This document shows, in pieces, positions 20,581-31,799 of a stretch of DNA of 64,000 nt. Source of the DNA: Agaricus subrufescens. Taxonomy: Eukaryota > Basidiomycota > Agaricomycetes > Agaricales > Agaricaceae. The stretch's first letter is position 1, and the number at the start of each line of letters is the position of its first letter. The stretch lies in contig CM057059.1 in the NCBI GenBank assembly GCA_029945375.1, forward strand, positions 3,968,001 through 4,032,000, written 5' to 3'. The translations under genes were made by a program, and so were the position numbers. Below the pieces are notes generated by a model that worked only from the letters and a program-made list of their open reading frames with translations, made no database searches and was not told the origin of the DNA.

Positions 20581-21600
20581 ATGGATGCAGCAGCCAAGGC
20601 CATGGTAGGGGTTTATTACGAGGTGGTCTTGGTTGAGGGAGGGGTCTATCCCCTTCCTACACTCTCTCCCACTATCACAATAGCATCTCACCCTACCTTG
20701 ATAGTAGCTCTTCAGACAAGGATTGCCATACCACTCCTATGCCTACTGAACCAGAGCTTCCCACTAAACAGGCATACAAGGAAGCTGTACATCTCCTTGA
20801 CACAGAAATCTCATCTTATTTCCACTGCTTCAATCGTCGACACACTAGTCCTGCTGTTGCCCACAGTCTGGCTGGTCCACTCGAGGCAGCAGGAAGTTTT
20901 CTGGTATCCCTTCTTCTCTCCTCAACTGAATCAGTCCATGCTCACAAGGTCCTAGACTTCTCTCCTGCAACACTACACTGTTGCTCAGTCTTCTAGCAAA
21001 ATGCAACGGCTCCTCACTTGTTCCAAGAGCATGTACAAATCCTATGCTAACTTCTGAGGCAAAGGTCACAAGCAACCCATGGTCTTCAACGAGTTGTGTA
21101 CTATGCTCAGTGCTGTGGATTACAATCTCAGAAATGGCAAATGAGGTTCTCCTATCAAACCAGCTGCAGAACGTGATGACGCTACTGGTTGAGGCACTTC
21201 TGAACCTCCAGCCAAGAAGGTAAGATCAGCCAACTTTCTACTCTCGCTTTTCTATACCAGCCTATTCTAGAGGTGCAGAACCATTTCTCAACTCCCTCCA
21301 GACAGCTCAGAGTCCTCCGAGGATGTTCTAATTCTCTTCTCAGCCAACACCTTGGTGTCCAACATTCATTCTTTGTCAGTCAAGGCCAACAAGGCCACCC
21401 ATGTCATAGCCTTGGACACAAGCTATTGAGCCTTGCAACACAAATTTTTGGCCACTACCACCGCTCTCATCAAGTCTGCCCAACAACTCAAATTCACTAC
21501 TTCATGCTATTGCTTCTATGTGTGAGAGTACAAGTTCTTGTCTCAGCTCCTCAAGCAGTGTGATAAATGATTCCAGAACAAGGTAGACAAGTAGGCTATT
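20581..21600 (+). pseudogene. Possible decayed plus-strand coding sequence
   Basis: Coding-like blocks appear in changing frames, for example from ATG 20581 (MDAAAKAMVGVYYE) and at 20739-20950 (ELPTKQAYKEAVHLLDTEI). A further block lies near 21001 (MQRLLTCSKSMYKSYA). No family was recognised. The position suggests a second part of the antisense module of gypsy-A or a decayed copy of a related gene. Confidence 0.3.
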
Positions 21601-21648
21601 TTCCGTTATAGTGTACTCATCCGAGACTAGTTTTCTCCTAGTTGGTGT

Positions 21649-22608
21649 TCAATAACAAAGGTTCCAGTCTCCCTCAACTGTCTCCTCGTCTGACTCATTA
21701 GCTTCCTCGTCCAAATCAATAGTCTCAACTGGTTCCTCCAATAGTTCTAACTCCTCCTCACTTGTATCCAACAGCTTAATGATTGCACCTGAATGCTCAA
21801 GTTTCTCCCTCACCAGGTAAGGAATAACCTGGAATGCAGCCACTTTATTCTGCCATACTGAGCCATCCACCTCAGAAAGCACATAGGCACCCCCTTTCAA
21901 CTTTCAAACCACTACCATGGGTCCAAGATATTGAGGTTTCATTTTTCTATTGGCTGACATCTTGATCACGGAGTTCTTCACCAGGACCAAGCTCCCTGCT
22001 TCCAGATCGTATTCCCTAATCCTCGCTTTCGCATCTTCTTCCAATTTCAAAGCTCAATTGACTTTTTCCTTTGTCAACCTTGCCCTCATTTGTTCTACAT
22101 GTTTAACATGTTTAGCCAGCACGAGAGCCCTTAGACCGATCAACTCTGCAGTCTCAACAAATTGATCAGGATATTTCACCAACCAAGTCACCTCAACTAT
22201 GTCCAAAGGTATCGTCAGATGAGCCCTGGTGGTAACCATGAAGTAAGGAGAACATCCTGTCCCCTTTCTTACAGTAATTCTGTCTGCCCCTATAACTTGA
22301 TGTAGGTGCCAAAACCACTTCTTTACTTCACTGTCTGTAGCTTTGTATAACATCTGCTGTACATCCCAATGAGGCCTCTCAACAATGCCATTAGCCCTCG
22401 AGTTATATGGCAAGATTGTTACACCTTTAATTCCATATTTATCTTTGACCCACCTCACCACTTTCCTAAATGGCGAGCCATTGTCTGTGACTATTTTCAC
22501 AAGACTGCCCCATTGACAGATTATGTCCCCAAATAGCCATTGATACTCAAACCAGTTTGGCAACATCTTGATTGTTGGATAATTGTCACTTCTCAGCCAT
22601 TTCCACAC
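21649..22608 (-). pseudogene. Gypsy-A integrase
   Basis: The core block carries KIVTDNGSPF (second catalytic Asp) and NGIVERPHWDVQ (catalytic Glu), followed by the integrase C-terminal segment (KGGAYVLSEVDGSVWQ, 21900 downwards), which is typical of basidiomycete gypsy polyproteins. A short break separates the two parts. The first catalytic Asp region and the zinc-binding HHCC region would lie in the disrupted stretch 22610-22990. It inserts element cDNA in the family's life cycle but is non-functional here. Confidence 0.8.
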
Positions 22609-22999
22609 CTAGACACTTTCTTGCAAAGTTGAGGTCCAATTGATAACTATGGTCCATTGCTATTACTTCAGCAAAGAAACATTTTATATCATCTATCTCC
22701 TCAATGAAGTCATCTATTGGTAGAGGATCTTCTTCTCCCTCATTCTCTTTAACTAACTCAATCTCTTCTCCATCATTTTCTGAGCCATCATCATACTGTC
22801 AAGTCACTTTATCTCCAGGATACCATTTCCTCCGAGATAATCCACCAGGCCCAAAGCCTTTTCCTTTTCAATGAACCAGTGTGAAGTGGAAATGAGTTCA
22901 AATATAAACCACCCAACGATTCACAGTTGCGCTGAGTAACTTGCCAGCATTGTTTAACATTCCATGCAAGTACTTTGCATCAGTCTCGACGACGAGATT

Positions 23000-24181
23000 T
23001 CAACACCCTCGAAGCAAATAATTCTCCTCCTCGAGCACCATGCGCAATCCCACTAACTCTTGCTTTGGTTGAGAATACTGTTGTTGCCTCAGATCCATTA
23101 ACATCGAATTAAATTCGATATAATGAATTATTTTTGGCTCCAACTCATCTTGCTGATACAGGTAATACCCAACAGCCCTCCAGGATGAATCCACGGCTAA
23201 CACAATTGGTTGCTCACTTGGAAACCTTGGATTCCTCATATGAAAACAGTCTTGGATAACTTCTTTGATCTCAAGCTGAGCCACTTTCTCAATTGTGCCC
23301 CACTCAAAGGGAACTCCCTTCTTGCAAAGATTATACAAGGGAACCACCTTCATAACAAAGTCTCGAATGTGATGCCTGCACATTACTGCTGTCCCCAAGA
23401 AAGCTCGGACATCAGTAGTGTTTTCACAGTCACCCCAATTCAAAATTTTCTTGATTGTTTCCACTTTCAGCTTTTGCCCTTTATATGAACACTCAAACCC
23501 TAGGATAACCACTGTGTCTGCACATATTGTCGTTTTAGGTCCCAAGAACGTTCCCCCAGCATATTTCATTTGCTGTAGAATACAATTCACGTTTTCCATA
23601 TGTTCAAACATGAATTTTCTAGTCCCTGAGTTATCAGGCAAGACTTCTGGTACTCCCTCGGCATTTTCATATCTAGTCACAGGGCCCCTAATTGGCACAT
23701 CGTCTATATATGGCAATGTGAACTCGGGAATCTCATCTCGGAGAATGTAAGTCACATCCTTGTGAAAGATTGGCACAGAATTAGTCCATCCCATTGGCAA
23801 GGTAACCAAGCATAAGGCCCCAAACGGCGTCTGGAACATCGTTAGGTCCCTTGAACCCTTGGCGATTTCTCTTTCATCATAGCCAACATATAAATCGAGT
23901 ATCCCATTACAGGCTCGACCTGCAAAATGCATGGCTAACTCCTCAGTCACAGGTGGTAGCCCTGAGTGCACAATCATAACCTTGTTCAAAGGCTCGAGAC
24001 TGTGCACTAGGTGCAAACTCTTCCCATCCTTCTTAATTACACAGAACCATCTTGACCAATAAGATGCATTTGAGGGTTCATATACTCCCCCATCAACCTT
24101 CCTCCAGATGACCCTACATACTTCATCATAAACTGCAGGTGGGATTCTAAAGTTTCTCAAAACCCAAGGTGTATGAGGCAC
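23000..24181 (-). pseudogene. Gypsy-A reverse transcriptase and start of RNase H
   Basis: The longest open segment of pol (393 codons) includes WSRWFCVIKKDGKSLHLVH, TPFGALCLVTLPMGWTNS, the catalytic TLPYIDDV, the connection segment with KFMFEHMENVN and FLGTAVMCRHHI, and LAVDSSWRAVGYYLYQQ at the RNase H start. The YIDD Asp pair is intact. It ends in TAA/TGA at 23000 in mid RNase H, and the remaining RNase H is out of frame. Confidence 0.88.
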
Positions 24182-24368
24182 AGTTATTTCTCAAATCGTG
24201 TGGTCTTGACAGGTACTGCTCAAATGTCTTCTTCTCATCCAAGTCCCCTTTTCTCTCCAAACTCTTTGCTAGATACATATAAGAGTTTGAGTTCATCCGT
24301 AGTATATGCTTCAGTCTCGATAGGCAAATACTCTGTTATACTAGCTTCTCCGTTTTCATCTGCTTCAA

Positions 24369-25121
24369 TTATACAAGCCACCTCTCCTCCATCCCACTAG
24401 TCGGAATCCTCAAGGCAACTTGAAAATTTACTGCCGGCTGAGAGGGAAGTTGTCCTTGACCATAAGTCAGAATACATGCTCTGTCTTGGTGATTTATGAC
24501 CTTGCTTGCTGTAACCAAGTCAAAAGGATGACCCAGCAGGACTTGATATGGTGCCTTCTCAACTACATCCACCTGAAGCTGGACTGTTAGATCCCCTAAG
24601 GTAAATGGCACATTCTTGGCTAGGCCACATGTCCGAGACACCTGCTCATTGGCCGATTGCATGTTAATTTGCAGGCTTGGATCCCAACTGAGTTTACAGT
24701 CTGCAGCAGCCTCCCTTGACATCATCACAACTTGTGACCAACTATCTAACAGTGCCTCTTCCTCTTGGACACCATCAATCAGTGTTGGAATGACCATCAA
24801 TTCAGCTACATCTTTTGCTGAGAGACGATCCTGCTCTGCTATTGCAAATATCATAGTCCTCGACTCTTCTGCTGAGTATCGATTCAATAATTGCAGCACT
24901 GGGTCTTTCCCTGTACACATATCCTCGACCCCACTAGTCTCAACTGATCCCCCAGTACTCATTAATACATTTACATCAATGACTCTACAGGATCTGCCTT
25001 CCTCATCTTCCTCATCGGTGTTATCCTCGGTCTTGATTGACTTTGGTACCTCTGCCACTACCTCCTTGATGACTGATACTTCACCAGTAGGCACTCTCTT
25101 TTTCAAGATGAGTCCCTTCAT
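24369..25121 (-). pseudogene. Gypsy-A aspartic protease segment
   Basis: EEEALLDSWSQVVMMSREAA matches the retropepsin active-site region but reads DSW where DSG/DTG is expected. The later hydrophobic YQVLLGHPFDLV block is the conserved ILG-type motif. Upstream residues are acidic linker. The Gly-to-Trp change next to the catalytic Asp suggests an inactive protease. Confidence 0.7.
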
Positions 25122-25192
25122 GGCTTCTCTCAGTCAATGGGCCAACGCAAGAAGTTCTTTCTGCATGATTGTTATATGATTCCCTTCAAATC

Positions 25193-25854
25193 TCAATAAA
25201 GTTCTGCTACATCTACACCCTCCTCGACTTTAGTCTGGTGTTTATATGCCAGTCCGTTTTCATTCCCCTTGAAATACTTTGTGGGTAGTGGTGGAACTTC
25301 TACCACCGCTTTCAACCCTGGTACCTTCCTATAAGGAAACTTCTTGACTCTCGTAGACAACATCTCTTTTGCCTCGACTACTTCTTTCTTCTTACTTTTC
25401 TGCTTTTCTCCCAGGTTCTCTTTCCTAGAATCATCCTTGGTTGCCTTAACACCTCTGAAACTAACCCATTTTCCAGAGACCAGCTTTGTCACTGGACATC
25501 GTAAAAAACCAAGCCCTGCTCCTTTGTGGCAGAAAGCAAACTCAATAACTTTCTCAAGAGTGCCTCCTTGCTATCATCTTTGCTCTCAACTACCATCTTG
25601 GCATCTCCCTGCCCAGAACTACCTGTCACATCTGGTATTTTGTGCAGTAGGATCTCCATTCCAGCAATCTTTCCTTTCAAATTTTCTAGCTTGAGATCCT
25701 TTTTATTTATCCCTTGCTCTCTTTTCAGAATGGTTGGTGGATTCTCATAAGTAGGACCTATATATCCTGTATCCGGCTCCTCGTCTGCTGGTTCATAGAT
25801 CCGGGATGCAACCATTGTGGGCATAAATTTCCTAACACATTCTTGGATATTCAA
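25193..25854 (-). pseudogene. Gypsy-A linker between gag and protease
   Basis: Two overlapping open stretches (25854-25489 and 25492-25193) in different frames encode charged, Lys/Glu-rich sequence with GYIGPTYENPP and LPTKYFKGNE-like motifs. These lie between zinc knuckle and protease in fungal gypsy elements. At least one frameshift separates them. Confidence 0.55.
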
Positions 25855-27261
25855 TCCTGCCTCTCAAGGAATTGCTGCACCATTTGAGAACTGAATCTTG
25901 TTACCATCCATCTTAATCTTTCCATCCTTCTCATCTTGCATCTTAAAAGAGCAGGTTGCCCATCTGTGGTCCTTGCCACAATAGAAGCATCCTTGACGAC
26001 CTTCCAGGGTGTAATTATTCTGGAAAGGTGGTCTTGGACATGGAGGAAAGTTATCTGGTGGTCTTGATCCTTGGGTAGTGAAACTGATCTCAATGAGTGG
26101 AGACTCCCCTGTAAACTCTTCTGCTGCGTCATCCATAAATCTTTCATCACATTCATCTCTTGTTGCATTTCTTGGCAGATAGCTTCTACATCTGCCAAGC
26201 CCTGAACCGCAGCTGTCATCTCACACTTTGCTGAGCCCCTTGCCTTTGATGCAGCTTTCTCAGCAGTTGAGTCAGTAGACCTAACAAGATTTTTGCTTCC
26301 TATGAACTCCACAGCTTTCAAGATTACTTCCTTCCAATCATACGGATCCTCGTTTCTAGTCTGGACATTTGAGCTGGCATTCCTCAACGTCCCATTCAAA
26401 CCTAGCCTTATATTTAGCTGGTCTCTAAATGTTGAGTTGAGAGATGACACAAATGCCTCGACTATCTCTCTATTCAAGATGAGTGCAGGAGGCTTAAAAC
26501 ACTTTTCAGCTATGACCTGGAATTTATGCCTGAAAGATAACAGTAATGACTCCTCAGCCAAAGTGATAATGCAGAATCTTGAACACAAATCCTTTAAAGC
26601 TCCCACCGAGCCTGCTTCTTTTTCTACAAGCTCAGGGTATTCTGAGTTGAGTGCCTTTCTAAAGTCACTCCATCTTCCTGCAGACTCTGGAATGGCCAGC
26701 CATTCCATTCTAATGTCATGCAGAACGTAGGCTAACACCCACTTCATCCTCTTGTTCTCATCTGTCAACACGACCGATTCACAAGTCTGGTTGAGGTGCC
26801 AAATAAAATCAGGTAATGCATCTACATCACCCTCCCATTTCAGCACGCCAGCTGTCATTGGCGCAGGCATCTCCCTTCTAGACATTCTCAGTCTTGCTGC
26901 TGGTGGTGGTGGATTTGTAGGGGGTTTCGGTTGTACAGAAGGCTGGCTCAGAGCCAATGTTCTTTTTGGTTGAGGGGAACTTGTAGGGGCCATGGGTACT
27001 GAAACACTTGCTGCGGCACTCAAGGACAAAGTTGAGGGAGAGATAGACTGAGTTGCAGATAATTTTCCAAACTTCCGAGGGTGCAGACTCCTCTGGATGA
27101 AAAAGGTCTTTCAGTTGTTGCTGGTACAAACTTGGAGCTGGCAGATTAAAAGCTAAACCAGTAGCTGATGATCCCCCTGACTGTTGAGTGAGCAGTGATT
27201 CTCCGAGACTGATAGAACTTGTGGAAGGAAGTGGTAAGCCCTCCCTAGGTACTACTGGCAC
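25851..27261 (-). pseudogene. Gypsy-A gag
   Basis: The capsid-like part starts at ATG 27029 with Pro/Ser-rich sequence, then KWEGDVDALPDFIWHLNQ, MKWVLAYVLHD, and FRKALNSEYPE, the usual core of fungal gypsy gag. A CX2CX3HX4C knuckle (CFYCGKDHRWATC) is in a different frame (26136-25864), so a frameshift lies near 26110-26140. An overlapping frame (27261-26878) is open upstream. The first ~430 nt after 27029 are duplicated, inverted, at 46524-46968. Confidence 0.75.
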
Positions 27262-27769
27262 TTGAATACAAGGCGCAGCTGCATGTCTACTTGGACTGGC
27301 TGATCCAATTATAAAGCCCCCCTGGAACTTCCAATCTCAACTGATCAGAGCTTCCAAATGAACTCTCTAATTACCCTTCCAGAAACGGGTTACACTCTGT
27401 ATTGTCCAATGCTCCCTCAGTAGGAACTCCCCACACTTTGCGCATAAATTCAGGCTCAACTTCTGTCTCGACCTCTAACCTTTGACTCTCTTCTCTCTCC
27501 TTTCCTTTTTCTCTTTGCTTCTCTTCCCTAGCTCACTTCAACGCTAAATCTGGATCCTTGGGAATGGGAATGAGACTTGAGGCCTGCGAGTTCGAAGTAG
27601 CCCTCCCTGATTTCCCTTTTCACTCCAGTTTTCTCCAAGACTACACTCCTGTCCTTTGTCCTTTCCTAGACCACCTCTTTCCAGTTGTATCGCAAAGGCT
27701 CAAACAAAATAAACTCTGAAAAACTTAATCACTTTCAATCTGAAACTCCCCTTGCAGTGGGCTCCAGAG
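27262..27769. other. Gypsy-A leader with candidate primer-binding site
   Basis: On the minus strand, TGGAGCCCACTGCAAGGGG begins directly after the LTR-like sequence (about 27767 downwards) and is a candidate tRNA primer-binding site. The remainder is an untranslated leader up to gag. The same leader occurs inverted at 45784-46291. Confidence 0.45.
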
Positions 27770-28916
27770 GAAGAGACTAGATTGGTGTGAATGTGGAAAA
27801 TAAAATATAAAAATATAAAATCAAATGTGAATGAAACCCTTTGAATTACACTGAGTCTTGAATGCAGTTTGTGGGGAGAATAATCAGAAAGAAAGTGAAC
27901 GTAAGCGTCTTGGTTAAGTATTAAATGAAAATAGGGGTAGAATAGAAATGTGAAACAAGTCTTGACTGAATAGAGACCTCTTCCAGACCTATGCCGTTTT
28001 GATTAGAACCTTTGTGGTGAGTGGCTAAGCTGGCGACAACTGTCCTCAATAGAATGGGTTAGACACCTATCTAGGAGAGGTAGCAAGTCTGCCCTAGTGA
28101 TGCCTCAACAAACTCAGAGAGCCTTGACCTGCCTTCGCACTTTGAGACAGGCTGCAAGGCAAGTCGAGCAAGCACCAAATGCTATTGCGATCCTATTAGA
28201 CCAGTGAAGTTACTCTCTTGAGCAGAACACAAGACCTTCCAAGTCGAGAAAGAACTTAAGAAATGCTTAGAACACTGCAAAGTTTAACCAAACTCAATTT
28301 CACTTGCACAGCGCTTGGGCAAAGATTCAATTCCAAACCTCACCCTCAACTGGCAACTATATACAATACACAATAAAAAACTGAGACAAAATAAACAAAT
28401 ATGAAACAAGTAACCAAGTCTGTATTCAGTACTAAATGGGTATAGCCTCCTCAACTCTTCTTCCTCCACCAATCAACAGTCTCAACTATTCAGCCTCCTT
28501 GACCAAACATTGCACTTGTCTAATCTCCTGCTCCTCATTGGCTAACAAGTTTCCAACCCTAGACCCTAGTCCAGAAACCCTCAAGACTCATCCCCCACTG
28601 ATTAATCCATTGATAAGATGTCCTCGATTAGACTAAGCGTCTATCTTGCCTTTAGTTGCTTTGAGATTATCGTTATTGCTGCCTGATCCAGAGTCTCAAC
28701 CGACAATTCCAACAGTCTCGCTTCAGATTTATTCAGTCTTGACATGTGCAATTCACTTATTTCCTAGACCTTCCCCATTAGGCAGGTAGCAGTTATAGAT
28801 CCAGTCTAGCATAAGGTCCGCTAAAAGAACTGTGCTCCACTAAGTCCTTGAGCCATCCCATAGCCAGTCTCGATGAGATTTCCCAATAAAGTTTCCCTAG
28901 ACTCAGTCTCGAGACT
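27770..28916 (-). repeat. Gypsy-A 5' LTR, first ~240 bp missing
   Basis: It matches the 1412-bp LTR from the GTCTCGAGACTGAG landmark onward and ends ...CTAGTCTCTTCCTC before the leader. It is almost identical to 44680-45783 (plus strand). Upstream of 28916 the expected LTR start is replaced by integrase-like coding sequence. Confidence 0.82.
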
Positions 28917-29282
28917 GTGGGAGGTTCCTCAGAAACAGTACCCTCATCTTCGATGAAGACATTATATGGTTTAACTAGCAAAGTGTGAAAAACCCCGCAA
29001 CGCACCTGGTTGCCCAGTAAGTCCAGAGTTACTGTTGAGTGCCTGGAATTCACTGATGTGACAGTGAAGGGCCCTACAAACTTTGGACGCAATTTCTTTC
29101 TCCTTTTATTCTCTTTACTTTTATTTGTTACATTCCTACTAGTATGTCATTGTATATAAGCTCTGTCATAGATAGTACAAGGCAGTTTTTGCCTCTTTCC
29201 CAAAGAGAGTAGTTTGACTGGTTTTACTCCTTGTGAGCTACTTAAGTGAATGCTTCCTTTTCTCTTCAGTATAACTACAACG
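28917..29282 (-). pseudogene. Integrase C-terminus of another gypsy element
   Basis: On the minus strand RPKFVGPFTVTSV...HTLLVKPYN matches the GPF/Y module of gypsy integrases, preceded by a basic KRRKKL stretch. The reading frame runs straight into the truncated LTR at 28916. It differs from gypsy-A's own integrase end at 21900. The far side is cut at 29283-29288 by the chromodomain gypsy insertion. Confidence 0.6.
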
Positions 29283-29287
29283 TTATA

Positions 29288-29441
29288 TGAAACTGTTAGG
29301 TTACAGAATAGATGATCTTTGCTCTTACTGTCACGCCGAGACTGACTCTGACAGCCTGCTATATTCGCAGTGTGAAGTAAAAGAGTAAAAGTGACGTTAC
29401 ATGTCACAACTAACTACCGTAAATAGCGATCACGGGTTACA
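29288..29441 (-). repeat. Gypsy-C 3' LTR (154 bp)
   Basis: On the coding strand it is TGTAACCCGTGATC...GTTTCA. It differs from the 36908 copy by T/C at 29294 and C/G at position 67 of the LTR. It is very short for a gypsy LTR. Confidence 0.93.
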
Positions 29442-29579
29442 CACCCCCCTTTCAGACTGGGCTCACAGTCTCAACGATTTTAGGAATACGAGAAAGTCCG
29501 ATATCATACCGTGAGTAGGTCACGGATGTCAATTCAACTAAGCTAATGTGCTCGATTACCAGAATAGGTGTGCGCCTAG

Positions 29580-31724
29580 TCAATCCATGCGACGTCGACC
29601 CATCGATGGGGATGCGGAGCGGGTGCATTGAATGCCCAGGGCCTGCCTGGCACTGCGAGGGGTATGGTGGAGCGGTTCTGGTTCGTGAGGGTAGGTTTGG
29701 CCGAGAGGGGGAACGTCAGAGTAATTGGGTGGTTCAGTATGTGTACTGCTAGGTGAGTGTCCACTCTCAATGGTTGGCGGGGTAATAACGCGGAGCATAG
29801 GGGATGGGATAGCGTGAAAATACCAGTACCCTGCTTCGTTAGTGGCGGTAGCGGATTCATTAGCTAAGATCTCCTTGCCCTTTATTCCTTGTCCACGAAG
29901 GGTTGGTTCCACGAGGTTTGACCCAACCTTCAACCATTCGGGTGCATTACGGGGGTCTGGTTTCCGCGCTCGGAGGGCCGTATGGAGAAAGTGTCGGACA
30001 TGGAGACTGTCGGTGAAGGAGGGGTGGCGCCATCCTGACAACGCTGGAATCATTGGGGGTACCCCATACATTTGGATGTGATCCAAACGGTCCTGGTCAA
30101 GTTCATTTAAGGCCTGTAAGTCCATTACTTTGCTTTGATACATGAACAATAGCATCCTGTAGCCGTATGCATAACAGTGGTCGATCCAGGCGGGGTCGAT
30201 TCGGTTGTCCGCAATGACTTGGACTACGTCGCGTATGGTCAACAATGTGTGCTGATTCTTTTGCATGATCGCAGGGCGTATGGTGATTTCATCACCAGTC
30301 TGAGGTTGGAAGTCAGGAACCATGGCCTCAATGTACTCATGGTAGAGATGTGGGAGTGCCGTTATCAGCGCAAATAATCGGATGAAACGGACACGAGAAG
30401 GTCGGTCTCCGCCACTGGGATCGCACAGGAGCCGAGCTAATCCGTACACAAATACAGTGGATCGTTCTACGCGCATGGCGTGATCGATAGCGATACCGCG
30501 AGTATGGTTTTGTGTGCCCGGGTTGCTCTGACAGACAAGGAAGGATGCCAGTCTGTCGATGTTGAGGAGGTCGGCACTTTCAGGGCATGCTCGGGATATC
30601 CGATGACCTGTGACTGGGTTGAATAGTAGCGAAAAGTTGGCATCGGGTATGGTGGGAGAGCGGAGGTCCTCAGGTACGTTTGCTATGTCCTTTTGCTTGT
30701 TGAAGTCTGATTTAGTGAGTAACCATTTCATAGTGCGGTCCCGGAACTTCTCATGTACCCTGGCCGCTATGGACTGTAGCTCTAATAGCAGTAGAAACGC
30801 TTCTGCCCGAACGTAGCCTGGGGACTCGTCGCTTCTCATTACTTCAATCAGGCGCCGTGCTTGATGCGGCATCATGGGGAGCCCTCGTGGTGCTACCGCG
30901 TATACCAAGTGGTTGTCAGGTAGGGGGAATATGTCTTCTGGTGTCTGTTTGTGGTGAAAGGCTTGTTGGCCCGTTTGAGATACAAAGACGGTGTTCGTCT
31001 TTGGTGAGTAGTATGTCCATGCTGATAGCATGTCGCTCATCGAGTTAATTCGCTCCAGTCTCCCTTGCCACCTGTTGACGCCCCAAATTGGAGGTATGCT
31101 CCCGGGGAGGTCCATGTTGGTTTCGCAGAATTGCCAATTAATCATTTGCAATTTTTCATATTCTACTTCCCAGGTTCGGCCGTTATTGTTTCGTATGCGT
31201 GTGGTTATAGGTGGCGTGTAATGGAGCCGGTTTGTCTCGCTTTCGGGCTGGGTGGCCTCTCCAAGTGTGTGGACTTCTACGTTTATTCTGTCCAAGAGCG
31301 TCGGGTTTTCGTGTTGTAAGGTGAGCGGTTCATTGCTGTTGATGGATACCGTTGACGACGCTCTAGATGGTGCCCGATTTTCTTCGTCCATGTCCATCAA
31401 GTTCCAATTCTGTAATCGACGACTTCGTTCCTTCAATTGTGTGTTCTCAATTTCTAGCTGTTCAATTCTGTCAATGATCTCATTTACGATCATTGATACC
31501 CTCTGCGTCTCCCAGTTGGTTGGTAGGGGTGGTAATGCCTGCATTCCGATATTTTTCAATCGGTCGTTGACTTGGTCTTGTATGTTCACTGGTGGTGTAT
31601 GTGGTTGCGGTTGAGGAAATGTTTGGTTGTTTTCCACATGCGTGTCCCCCCCCCTCCCCAACCAAGAAGGGTTTCTTCCCTGTTGAGAGTGGCTGGTGCA
31701 GGGATATGGTCTGCGACTGGACAT
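29580..31724 (-). CDS. Gypsy-C ORF3, long uncharacterised protein after pol
   Basis: From ATG 31724 it encodes 714 aa without interruption. The same frame is open upstream to the pol stop at 31800. Visible: a Pro-rich N-terminus, a probable coiled coil at about residues 80-115 (IIDRIEQLEIENTQLKERS), a large folded region with WTYYSPKTNTVFVSQ, RGLPMMPHQARRLIEVM and SRVRFIRLFALITALP blocks, then a Ser/Pro-rich basic tail ending MGRRRMD. No signal peptide, transmembrane span, CCHC knuckle or env motif is seen. It occupies the env position. From memory it resembles uncharacterised Agaricomycete proteins found near gypsy pol genes; this is not a database result. The function is unknown; a particle or RNA-binding role is possible. 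Confidence 0.75.
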   Translation of the reverse strand: MSSRRPYPCTSHSQQGRNPSWLGRGGDTHVENNQTFPQPQPHTPPVNIQDQVNDRLKNIGMQALPPLPTNWETQRVSMIVNEIIDRIEQLEIENTQLKERSRRLQNWNLMDMDEENRAPSRASSTVSINSNEPLTLQHENPTLLDRINVEVHTLGEATQPESETNRLHYTPPITTRIRNNNGRTWEVEYEKLQMINWQFCETNMDLPGSIPPIWGVNRWQGRLERINSMSDMLSAWTYYSPKTNTVFVSQTGQQAFHHKQTPEDIFPLPDNHLVYAVAPRGLPMMPHQARRLIEVMRSDESPGYVRAEAFLLLLELQSIAARVHEKFRDRTMKWLLTKSDFNKQKDIANVPEDLRSPTIPDANFSLLFNPVTGHRISRACPESADLLNIDRLASFLVCQSNPGTQNHTRGIAIDHAMRVERSTVFVYGLARLLCDPSGGDRPSRVRFIRLFALITALPHLYHEYIEAMVPDFQPQTGDEITIRPAIMQKNQHTLLTIRDVVQVIADNRIDPAWIDHCYAYGYRMLLFMYQSKVMDLQALNELDQDRLDHIQMYGVPPMIPALSGWRHPSFTDSLHVRHFLHTALRARKPDPRNAPEWLKVGSNLVEPTLRGQGIKGKEILANESATATNEAGYWYFHAIPSPMLRVITPPTIESGHSPSSTHTEPPNYSDVPPLGQTYPHEPEPLHHTPRSARQALGIQCTRSASPSMGRRRMD

Positions 31725-31799
31725 ATATCGAATGTGAGTTGTGTGGTACGTGGTATTTGTTTTTTCCTCCCATATATACGGCCACGTCACCCCCTGGCG

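Larger units (their letters stand above)
15504..28916 (-). mobile_element. Gypsy-A, Ty3/gypsy element with degenerate gag-pol
   Basis: On the minus strand the order is 5' LTR (28916-27770, lacking its first ~240 bp), gag, protease, RT/RNase H, integrase, a 4.7-kb region with plus-strand coding sequence, a polypurine tract and the 3' LTR (16915-15504). At about 13.4 kb it is large for a fungal gypsy element. Frameshifts occur throughout pol. A copy of the 5' end (LTR plus gag start) lies inverted at 44447-46968. A second tract like the polypurine tract at 20387-20402 leaves open that the 4.7-kb region is composite. Confidence 0.75.
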
